Origin: Podospora bellae-mahoneyi | Lineage: Eukaryota; Ascomycota; Sordariomycetes; Sordariales; Podosporaceae | Assembly: GCF_035222275.1 (NCBI RefSeq) | Contig: NC_085883.1 | Coordinates: 3,782,001-3,846,000 of the forward strand | Direction of reading: 5' to 3' | DNA length: 64,000 nt | Part shown: one piece after another, positions 33,465 to 42,896 of the stretch | How positions within the stretch are numbered: the first letter of the stretch is position 1 | Layout of the letters: each line of letters starts with the position of its first letter | Program-made: the position numbers and the translations under genes | Notes under the pieces: model-generated | Told to the model about the DNA's origin: nothing | What the model saw: only the letters and a program-made list of their open reading frames with translations | Database searches by the model: none

Positions 33465-35812
33465 GCAACAGCAACAGCAGCACCAGCACCAGCAGCACCA
33501 GCACCAGCAGCACCAGCACCAGCAGCACCGGCAGCAGCACCAGCAGGAGCACCAGCAACATCATATAGCGGAGCACCAACACCGGGAGAGGCCGCCGCTG
33601 GGTGAATCACCGCAAACTGGGGACAAGCGGGACAAGATTCGCTCGGCATCACCCTCAACTTCATCCATCTTGAGTAAACGGTCGGACTTTTATCTCAGCA
33701 CCAGCACTGGCTTTGATCCTCGAAGTGATGAAGGACGCATGCTGGCCGACTCAACTGGCACAAGTCGATATTTGGGGGCGTCATCCGGAGCAACATTCCT
33801 TGACAACATCAAGAACATGATCACCCTGACCACCCCCTTAGCAGCCCTGATCTCCAAGGGGCCTGAGCACATGTTTTCACAAACTACTGGAAGGTACCAA
33901 ACCGACGATTCCCGTGCCTTGCTTGGGCCCCCGTTGATGGACCCAGTCCGACATCTACCTCCAGCCCCCGACATGGCCAAGCTGCTGGACGAGGTCCGCT
34001 ACTTCATCCAAGACGGGACCACTGACGACTTGTTCCCAAGTGGCGGCATCATGTTCTGGTCGTTCCCGACCTTCACTGATCTCTCGGCCCTGGGCACCGC
34101 TCGTCGAGACCGAATCGTGACCGCTCATGGAGAGCAATATCTCCAAGTGCCCCGGGATGACGAACAGCGAACCCCGCTCGCACTGACCTTTGCCGCGTTT
34201 GCTTTCAACAGCCTTCTCGGCCTTGCAGGCAAAGACTCTCGCGTCAATGGCCGTCTGGGTGAAGACTTCTATGCCACCTCGCGCCATCTGCTGGGAGACC
34301 CCTGGGACTTTGGCACCTCCACCATCAAGGAAGCCGCCGTCATGGGCCTATTGGCGCTCTACCTTGTTGAGATCAACAGACGTGACAATGCGCATCTCTG
34401 GGTGAAACACGCCATGCACGTTTGCGAAGTTCGTGGAATCCATCGCGGCTACACCGACGATGAGGCCGAAGTCAGAACGTTTTGGACACTCTACATTATT
34501 GACTCGTATGCTCCACGGCTCCTTTTTCTCGCATGACGCTGGAACACTTCCACTGACACTCTTCCAGGTGGCTGAGCTGCTTACTGGGACGCACGCCATC
34601 GATCCCGGATGATGGCATCTCACTTCGGCCCCCCCGAGAATGCCCGTAAGCGCTCCCATGTTCTCTTGCATTGTGATGTCCTCTCACATCTGTCTTGTAG
34701 CCATTTTCCATCTCCCGACGGCCTGAAGGCCCATCTGGAACTGTCCCGCATCACTCACAAGATCATTTATAATGGCTTGCGCAGACAGTCAGATGGCAAG
34801 CAGCCCGAAGAGCGAAGGGCCAGGGCGGAATCCCACGTCAAACGATCCCTCGAAAGTCTGAAAAAATGGCTGAAGGCCCTCCCTCCTGCCCTTCAAATCC
34901 CCCCGGATGCCCACACAAAACTGCATCTTCCCAATAGCTTGACGACCGAGGAAGTTCCCTCCGGGTTCGGTCGCGATCGTGCATGTTGGTCACTGCACAT
35001 GTCATACAATCAGGTAAGTTCTCATTGACGACAAGACTTCGCAGTTGCTGACACTCTGCCATCAGCTCATCATCCTCACCGTTCGTCCTGTGATTCTAAC
35101 AGCAGTGCGTAAAGCCATTGCTAGCCTCGTCAGTACAGGGCAGATGTTTAATATCTACGACAACGCCCTGGTGGAAGAGATTCGCCGGTGTACCGATGCG
35201 GCGCAATCCAATCTGCGCCTCGGATGGCTGATGCGCCAAAACAGCCCGCATGGCAGGTTGCTGGTGCAGGATCTGCACCACATTTTCAATGCTGCCGTCT
35301 TCCTCACCATGTACCAGCTCGTCTTTGTTAATGTTCGGACGCAGTTGGTGGCTGATATGGACTGGGCCATTGATGTCTTCAAACAGGAGCAGGAGACAGG
35401 CTGTGCATATGCCAAGGATTGCTTCGAGGTCCTGGGCGACCTCAGGTTTCTTGTCAGCGAGCTACGGGACTGGATTCATAACCAGACCGAGAAGGAGAAG
35501 CTCTGGGACGACGACGGGGCGTTGAAGAATTATCTGGGCGCCATGACGGCGCCTCGCAACAACAACACTTCCAAGACAGACCTTGGTGCAGATGTGCCGA
35601 TGCATGACGTCCAATTCGAGGGCCGCCCCATCAAGCAAGCCCACGGCTTCAAGAAGGGGTACGCAAGGAGGATCTGGGACACGTTAACGTCCTGGCTCTT
35701 GTTGGAGGACAACTCCAACGAGGGTGATGGTGGTGGAGAATGTTTTGTGTTTCTTTCCAGTTCCAGTTCAGATACCAACTCAAACTGTTCGTTCCCCCCC
35801 GGAGGATACTAG
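32724..35812 (+). CDS. Zn2Cys6 transcription factor with polyglutamine tract
   Basis: Five exons: 32724-32854, 32946-34505, 34568-34645, 34701-35013 and 35066-35812; 942 residues, all joins in frame. The binuclear zinc cluster is complete and formed across intron 1: C45, C48, C55, C61, C64 and C71 with 2-6-5-2-6 spacing, preceded by basic ERKRVSS. A Gln/His-rich region at about residues 180-255 has an uninterrupted run of about 28 Gln from residue 195, encoded mostly by CAA. The fungal_trans middle homology domain includes HAMHVCEVRGIHRG, FWTLYIID, then across intron 2 WLSCLLGRTPSIPDDGIS, a typical sequence that confirms the splice. It is probably a nuclear activator; the target genes are unknown, and the upstream permease is a candidate. 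Confidence 0.92.
33397..33480 (+). repeat. CAA/CAG trinucleotide repeat inside the regulator gene
   Basis: An almost pure CAA run followed by mixed CAA/CAG codes for about 28 Gln. It is flanked by CAC/CTC runs (His, Leu) before and by a CAG-CAC rich stretch after, which repeats QHQHQ units to about 33560. Such tracts change length easily by slippage. Confidence 0.9.
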
Positions 35813-36186
35813 TACAGAGGTCAAGCGATGCAAGCCTTCTTTTTCTGTCTTTTCAGCGTTTTCTTTTTGGACTTTTTATATACACCTCTATATATACGGT
35901 GGTTTGAGTCACCGTGGTTCGTTCCTCTACCGGACGCCATGCAGAGAAAAAGGGGGCCGTGACGGGCACATTATTTTGTTTCTTTACCTTACGAGTAATG
36001 AACGATTGACGAATATTTCCGCAGCCTTTTAGGGTGAGCCATGAATATGTACCCGAGTATGTCGCACCGATATCATTCTTTCTTTTGCGTAACAGGGCGA
36101 GAGGTGTGTCAGCAACTGAGTCGCAACTTGGGTAGATAGCAGAGTTCTGTTTTAAATTCTACCGCATCAAGGTTATGTCAACTATG
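35813..36186. other. Intergenic, 3' side of the regulator
   Basis: Holds the 3' UTR of the Zn2Cys6 gene and sits beside the decayed gene that follows. No feature was recognised. Confidence 0.5.
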
Positions 36187-37665
36187 TTACAAGTCCCCAA
36201 AAATGTTGCTCTCTTCCTTCACCAGATCTTGCACCTGCTTTGCAATGTTTGTCACGGTCCATTCGCCTTTTTCGGCAATGTATGCGTCGACCAAGTCACC
36301 AGAAACCCATTTGAAAAGAATGTTCTTGGTGGTCACCACAACCTGTCCTTTGTTGAAACTGTTACCCTTCGGAGTGGCTTGAAGCAAGTTTTCTGCCCCG
36401 TTCCTCACTCTCTCGGTGTTGAAGGCGGCCCGCCAAGCTCGTGTAACCTGGAACGGGTCGCTATCTTCCTCGGATGAGTCTTGCGATTGACGCTATCCTC
36501 CAACAGTAGTTTTCGAAGCAACCTATTGTGGGAGATCTTGGCCGTGTCCGTTAACACCACAATCTTGGTGGTTGATGACAGGCACTTTGCCGTTAGAACA
36601 GCAGATAAGGGCCTGGTCTTGTTTACTAGGGCGCCAGAGGGCGAGAGACGTTCTGAGCCGATAAGGACCATATCTACCGCTGTCTTTGGCCCAGACCTGG
36701 ACAGAGAGGCAATTGAGGCCGAGGTATCGGGTACAGTGTAGTTTTGTGGGGTCTTCCAGAGGATTGAAAAGGCGCTAAGAGAGAAGAGGAGAGGGAGACG
36801 CCTTCAAAGAGCGGTCAGGTATCCATGACGTTGAGGTCAATGGTGTACTGGGTAGAGATGGAGGATAAAACGGCCAGGATGGTGGAAGAAGACGAGAGGG
36901 TGAGGATCGAGAGGCCGTCTCTGCCGAAAAAGGACGAGCGAATGTATGACACAAACGAGGTTGTGATATCACCCAAGAGCTGAGTCGTAGGAAAGAGAAG
37001 GGTGTTGTATGGTAGACAAGACCGCCATTCTCAGATCATGCGCAGAAGTGTTGGAGTCCGCATCAAATTAGGCTTTGATCTCTGATAATCTGGCCAGGAG
37101 AACGCTTGTTACGGCTGCTCCCATGCTTGGCCGCCCATTTTTGGAGAGATGCCAGCCTGCGGTGCGGATGAGGTTCCAGTCCAAAATCTCGAGCGAGGCT
37201 GCAACATCATGCAGGGTCTTGACTGCCATGGTGGCAAGCTCTCTAGCTCCGCTCTCGTGATCAGTGGCCAACTTGGTCAACCCACCGGCCAAAACTCCAG
37301 CTGCCTGCGGCCCAAAGTCGGCTTCAAAGTACACCCATCGGAGACTTTCTGCAAGCTTTGGAACGCCGTTGAGAGACGGGTTGGTAATGGCTTCGTCAGC
37401 ATCATACAACCCCACCCCTCGTGTTCCCAGGTCAGTCTTAATGGATTGTTTGTCACCAGGATTGCGTAGGCAGAACATGGACGGAAAGATAGTCCACTCC
37501 CGCTTGACTGTGGAGTCACGGAAGGTGTAGCTCTTATCACGACGAAGGAGTACAGGTTGGAGGGTGTAAAGATTGTCCCGTCCGAGATCCAGCGCCATGC
37601 TGCATGAGCGACGATAGGTCATTGGGTTCGATAGTCTGACAAGGCCTGGATATCAGGGCTTAGAA
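36187..37665 (-). pseudogene. Decayed Nudix/eIF2B-alpha-like fusion gene
   Basis: Read on the minus strand, several frames carry in order the pieces of one protein. The end of a Nudix-like domain comes first (TFRDSTVKREWTIFPS, then TWEHEGWG in another frame). A linker with GVPKLAESLRWVYFEADFG follows, then AGWHLSKNGRPSMGAAV, which opens an initiation-factor-2B domain. Later pieces are QLLGDITTSFVSYI, PLFEGVSLSSSLL after an in-frame TGA, VLIGSERLSPSGALVNKT, and a C-terminus NILFKWVSGDLVDAYIAEKG...EESNIFGDL ending at 36187. At least three frame changes and one stop separate them. The 5' part, including the Nudix box, is missing, and the break lies within about 100 bases of the transposon at 37741. 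The gene is therefore almost certainly dead. Intact relatives are common fungal eIF2B-family proteins of unclear function. Confidence 0.8.
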
Positions 37666-37740
37666 CAGTAGTTAAATTTGGTTAATAATGTTCAATGGCC
37701 TCGAAGTCCTCAACCAAAATATAAATAGATGTAGAAGATA

Positions 37741-37784
37741 ACATGCATTATAAGCGAGTGCACCATATAAGCGAGTGCACCACT
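37741..37784 (+). repeat. Copy A left terminal repeat with doubled unit
   Basis: After ACATGCATT the end carries ATAAGCGAGTGCACC twice in tandem, 17 bases apart. The doubled unit is probably the transposase binding site. A related third AAGCGACGCG stretch follows at about 37788-37797. Confidence 0.85.
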
Positions 37785-38269
37785 TTTTAAGCGACGCGCC
37801 ATCCTTCCACACAACATCGACTTTTTCTACACAACCCAATATACCTCCTACTTTAAAGGAAGCATTGGTAATCCTAGCCCTCGAAGCTCTTAAAAAAGAT
37901 AAAAATTTTAGCCTACGAGCCGCAGGAAAGATCTATAACGTCCATTATATGACTCTTTTACGACAACGCGCTGGCTAACCTGTAAGGTACAATACTACGC
38001 TTAACTTACGCTGGCTTATAAATTCCGAACAGGAAGCTATTATTTAATATATTATTAAGCTATATACGCGAGATTTTTTATTAAAATTACGTAGTGTAAA
38101 AAATATACTTCATTAACTATTATACGTACGTAATGCGCCTCTTATTAGTAAACTCTAAATATATAATTTTATTAAACGTTAATTATCATTCCGTACGCGT
38201 TTGATATATAAATATAATTATTAGAGGGCTAAATATAAAAATGTAAAGGTTATTACCGAATAGTTTATT

Positions 38270-38855
38270 TAAATGGTGAGAAAACACACAAAACAACCAC
38301 AACACCACAAATATACCCTCAACAGGGCTCTGAATGAACACACCTGCGTGACAGTGGCTCGCTCGCAGGTCGCACTTCACGTAGGACAAACGAAAGACTC
38401 TGTGGGCTCGCAGGCCATGCAGTAAGCACCGGATTGGCCTAATCAGAGGGCCAGAACTGCCTGCACGCATGCAAAGCGCAAAAATACGAAGAAATAAAAG
38501 TCGATGTTCTGTCTAAAATAGAATATCCGAAGCAGACCGCTTATATCCATGACCCCTGAACCCCCGAATCCTCAGAGAGCCCCACTTCCTTACTCATACC
38601 CTCAGGCCTGTGGCCGCACCCCAAACCAATGGACCTTGTGCTAAGCTATAATTATAGTGATTATTCCGCTCATTCCTAATAATTATAATAATCGCTATAA
38701 TCCTCCGTAGCTCCTTATTAGTTATGCTACCACGATTACTGTGTCTCCCTAGTCGGTTGTCTATAATCGCGTATCCTTATCTTGATTGGTCCTACTAGCG
38801 ATTAGCTGTGCATCTTGTGCCACGCATATGGTCCGTCCTGCCCGTTGGCTTAACT
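38270..38855. other. Unidentified insertion or replaced segment inside copy A
   Basis: Compared by eye with copy B, the AT-rich body of copy A stops aligning at about 38270 and resumes at about 38855. The segment between has ordinary base composition and no match to copy B, which has about 370 different bases there. I see no terminal repeats, target duplication or long reading frame. It may be a later insertion of another repeat or captured host DNA. Confidence 0.45.
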
Positions 38856-39773
38856 GTGATATATAGCGTTTTATATAAAAAATAAGTATCGATCATTTAT
38901 CCTCGATGATTACGAAAGTTATTACTTAATTAAATTAAACGCTACTATTAATAAAATAATATTATTATACTTTATATACCTTTATACTCCTCTTACTTTT
39001 TTTAGTTACTTGATACTAATTATTTTAAGTTATTAAAATAAATATACGGCTATTAAACCGAGGGTTTAATATATATATATATATATTAATTATCTAAATA
39101 AACTTGAGTTCCTTTATACTTTCCGCAAAACCTTTTTTTACCTTTATAACGGAAAAAAAATATATAAAGTAATTTTATAAACATTAACTTTATATTATAT
39201 AATTTAGAGAAAGTATTTTTTAGGTTAAATATAATGCTTCATACGTTATTTTCTTAAGTATTTTAAATACTATAAAACTCCCGAAAAGCTCATTTATAAT
39301 TAACATTTATTAAAATTTATATTATTAATTATTGAAATATTTTTCTATCTTTAATATTCATTACGATAAACTAATTTATTAAAGGTATAATAACTATAAT
39401 ATATTAAGTAGCTCTCTTTTAGGTAAAGGTATCTTCGCTCTGTAAAGTAAACGAGGTACTAAGTAAGCGCCGGAGAGCTAAAAAAACACGTGTACGGCTC
39501 GGAGGATCACTTACTGTGCAAGATGCACAGGATCTACTAGACCAGAAGGCCGTGGGTGGGGAGGTAGTGGAAGAAATACAGCCGGATGGCGGTAGTGCAG
39601 GGGGGGCTCGTACGACGGTTCGGTGCTGTAGTTTGTGCGGCAAGCCTGGCCATAACGCGCGCACTTGCCAGGAGGCTGGGGAATCATCTGATTCAGCCGT
39701 TTCTGATGTAATTGTAGTTGCTTCCTACTGTTGTTGCGGTATAGTTGAGAATAGTTGTTGTAGGGTGGTGGAG

Positions 39774-39817
39774 ACTGTACGACTCGCTTATATGTACGAC
39801 TCGCTTATCATGCACGT
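39774..39817 (-). repeat. Copy A right terminal repeat with doubled unit
   Basis: Read inward from the right end: ACGTGCATG, then ATAAGCGAGTCGTAC twice in tandem. The core ATAAGCGAG matches the left end, but the tail TCGTAC differs from the left tail TGCACC, and it differs identically in both units. Confidence 0.85.
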
Positions 39818-39944
39818 TATACGTTATCATGTATCGGAAATGACTCAGTGAATCTTTACCGCCATCGACCACGACTCGTTCACTGGTCTTTCCGGTGAGG
39901 AAGACATTGAGTCTCCGGCCCTATCTGGATTGGACGCTGATCTA

Positions 39945-39986
39945 ACGTATATTATAAGCGAGCGACCAATATAAGCGAGCGACCAC
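39945..39986 (+). repeat. Copy B left terminal inverted repeat
   Basis: 42 bases, exactly complementary to 41765-41806. Contains ATAAGCGAGCGACCA doubled in tandem. Confidence 0.95.
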
Positions 39987-41764
39987 CTTTTTCACGCGAC
40001 GCGTAACCTCAACCTCAACACTTTATTTTCTTAACATTCCAAAATGCCATTTACTTCAAAGGAAGCCCATATAATCTTAGCCCTTAAGGCTCTTCGAAAT
40101 AATAAAAATATAAGTATATTAGTTATAGCTAAGATATATAACGTCGATCGCAGTACGCTTAGATACTAACGCGCCGGCCGGCCTATACGACGCGATATTA
40201 CGCCTAAATCGAAAAAGCTTACTTAATCCGAAGAGGAGGTTATTATTTATTATATTATTAAGCTATTTACGCAAGCTTTTCTATTAAAGTTACGTCATAT
40301 AGAAAATATAATTAACTAATTACTATATATACTCGACGCGTCGCCTATTAGTAAGCTTTAAATATATAACTTCGTTAAACGTTAATTATAGTTCCGTACG
40401 CGTTTTATATATAAATATAATTATTAAAAAGCTAAATATAAAGATCCGAAGGTTATTATTAAGTAATTTACGTTTATACGGAATACTAAAGCTAAATATA
40501 GTATTATAAATAATAATATTTATAACTTCGACGAAATTAAATTTATAATAAGTATTATTTTTATAAATATATTAATTATAATTTCGAACGGCTTTAGTAA
40601 AGTAAAATTAATTTAGTTTAATAACCGTAAGTAAATAATAATAATTTAAAAAGTTAATACCCTTAATTAAACTATTTTACCCTTTATTATTTTCATTATA
40701 TAATATTATTTTATTAATTAATATACTAAATATAATTTATTATTTACTTAACGTATTATAATTATTAATAATAATTAAATTATTAATCTAGTAAATTTAA
40801 ATTAAATTAAATATTTCGACTATTATATAACGTTCCGTATAAAAAGTAAATACCGATTATTAATCTTTAATAATTATAAAAGTTACTATTTAATTAAATT
40901 CGAACGTTATTATTAATAAAATAATATTATTATATTTTATATATTTCTATATTCCTTTTACTTTTTTTAATTATTTAATATTAATTACTTTAGGCCGCTA
41001 AAATAAACGTACGGCTATTAAATCGAGGGCTTAATATATATATATATTAATTACGTAAATAAATTTAAGTTTCTTTATACTTTCCGTAAAGTTTTCTTTA
41101 CCTTTATAACGTAGAAAAATATATAGGGTAGCTTTACGGATATTAACCTTATATTATAGGATTTAAAAAAGGTATTTTTTAAATTAAATATAAAGTTTTA
41201 TATATTAATATTTTTATTTTTAAGGCTAGGTACGGTACTACTTTAAATATTTTAAATATTATAAAATCTTTAAGAAATTAATTTATAATTAACGTTTATT
41301 AAAACTTATATTATTAATTATTAAAATAGCTTTCCGACTTCGATATTAATTACTATAAACTAATTTATTAAAGGTACAATAATTATAATATACTAGGTAA
41401 CCCTCTTTTATTTAATGAATGTTTCGCTCCGTAAGGCTAATAAAGTACTAAATAAACGCCGGAAAGCTAAAAAAACACGTGTACGGCTCGGAGGATCACT
41501 TACTATGCAAGATGCACAGGATTTACTAGACTAGAAGGCCGTGGGTGGGGAGGCAGTAGAAGAAATATAGCCGGATAGCGGTAGTGTAGGGGGGGCTCGT
41601 ACGAAGGTTCAGTGCTGTGGTGTGTGCGGTAAGCCTGGCCATAATGCGCGCACTTGCCAGGAGGCTATAAAATTGTCTGATTTAGCTATTTCGGATGTAA
41701 TTATGGTTGCTTCTTAGTATGGTTGTGTAGTAATTGAGGATAATGATATAAAGGTTTTGAAAAA

Positions 41765-41806
41765 GTGGTCGCTCGCTTATATTGGTCGCTCGCTTATAAT
41801 ATACGT
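41765..41806 (-). repeat. Copy B right terminal inverted repeat
   Basis: Perfect reverse complement of 39945-39986. The doubled unit has the tail CGACC, unlike either end of copy A. Confidence 0.95.
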
Positions 41807-41808
41807 TA

Positions 41809-42896
41809 TCGTTTTTCGACCTTTTTAGTGGCAGATCGTCGTGATTCGTGGATTTGGTTTGGATCAGGTCATGGAAGGCATATTAATTAAGTCCTTTTGT
41901 TGGCTTGACCTGCGGACATGATAAGCGGCCAGGCCCTATACTAGGGGAGTTCCGGGCCGGTGTAGAGGTTCCGAGGGTGGGTTCCGGCCGGCGCCTTGGT
42001 TGCCAAGTTTGACTCAGGTTGCCAGTCAAGTCCGTGATGCCCCAAACTTGGCTGACCTGCACTGACTTATAGCCCACCCTGGAACTTTCGATTTGAGATA
42101 CGCTAGTTCGCTAGGTAGCTAGCTAGCCGAATCCATCCGACGAAAAACACCAACCCAGGAGATCTTGAAGCTTTGGTTAGCAACCACAGTACCACAACGA
42201 AATCTTAGAGTAAGCAAGGTACCGAAGGCTCTTTGGAGAAATCATGTTAGAAGTACACACGCAGTGTAGTTTGAATCAGGAAGACCTTCTGCGTTCGTGG
42301 TAGTTCCGGACACTGCCCAGACCTTTCCATATTTGTCAAAAGCCAATGCCGCTGACTGGACCTGGTAGACATCCGGGAAGACGTTGAGCCGCACCAGTCA
42401 GCCCCTGACAGTGGACCACCAACAAGGTTGCATATGACCCGCAGATGCGCCATCGACAAGGCGATCAGTTCCTGTTCCCAGGGGGAGACTCGCAACAGAG
42501 CTTGATAACGGACAGTTGACCAATAGATCTAGTATCCTCGCCATCCCCCCTTGCCGGCTGAGATTTTGGATTTCGTTGGGTTCCATTCGATCCGCCAAAT
42601 GCCCTGGGCTGGGCCTGCCCTGCATGAATCGTTAGCTAGGTGTGGGTTATCACTTGTCCGATGGGGCTTTGATCTTCTATCGACAAGCAAGATGGTTACC
42701 ACTTTCAAAAATGGCATGATATCTTGACATTGTCGATGAGTAGGACGGCTATGGCATGAGCTACTTCCTCTTTTTGATAGCCAGCTTAAGATCCAGGCGT
42801 TTGCTCAGTAGTAGAGCCCTTCGTCTGCCTTGCCCTGTCTTGACACTTGCTCTTCATTGAAAATATCACACCAACACGAGAGCTGCAACGCTTATC
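41809..42896. other. Intergenic after the transposons, with a possible gene remnant
   Basis: On the minus strand, about 42394-42242 reads as a plausible protein end (VYQVQSAALAFDKYGKVWAV, then GLPDSNYTACVLLT and a stop). Upstream in the same frame a TGA interrupts, and another frame continues to about 42625. It may be the 3' part of a decayed gene; I recognise no family. The rest holds the promoter of the gene at 42897. Confidence 0.35.

Larger units (their letters stand above)
37741..39817 (+). mobile_element. Pogo-type DNA transposon, copy A
   Basis: Bounded by TA target duplications at 37739-37740 and 39818-39819 and by imperfect inverted ends (ACATGCATTATAAGCGAG... and its counterpart). 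Near the left end a frame at 37775-37978 encodes a pipsqueak-type helix-turn-helix (IPPTLKEALVILALEALKK, then LRAAGKIYNVHYMTLL). Near the right end a frame from 39516 encodes a CCHC zinc knuckle (CSLCGKPGHNARTC). The body between is very AT-rich with no open transposase core, and the DDE region cannot be read. A 0.6-kb segment of normal composition interrupts the body. TA duplications plus an HTH_psq domain place it in the Tc1/mariner-pogo group (Fot1/Pot2 relatives). It is inactive. Confidence 0.85.
39945..41806 (+). mobile_element. Pogo-type DNA transposon, copy B
   Basis: Bounded by TA at 39943-39944 and 41807-41808 and by perfect 42-base inverted repeats. It has the same order as copy A: an HTH_psq-like start just inside the left end (MPFTSKEAHIILALKALRNN), a very AT-rich body, and a GC-richer right part that once encoded the same zinc knuckle. 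Stops fill all frames. Many differences from copy A in the zinc-knuckle part are CA to TA or TG to TA (for example CAG to TAG, TGG to TAG), as made by RIP. It sits only 125 bases after copy A in the same orientation. Confidence 0.87.

Noticed and set aside
33263-33664. Reverse-strand frames of poly-Val/Leu/Ala opposite the polyglutamine tract
   Set aside because: Direct mirror of the CAA repeat in the regulator gene; not a separate gene.
37741-41806. A single 4-kb composite transposon or a CRISPR-like repeat array
   Set aside because: Two separate pairs of inverted ends, each with its own TA duplication, show two elements. The doubled end units are too few and too regular to ends to be an array.
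42242-42625. Reverse-strand gene ending GLPDSNYTACVLLT
   Set aside because: Looks coding-like over about 50 codons but is interrupted and matches no family I know; reported only as a possible remnant.
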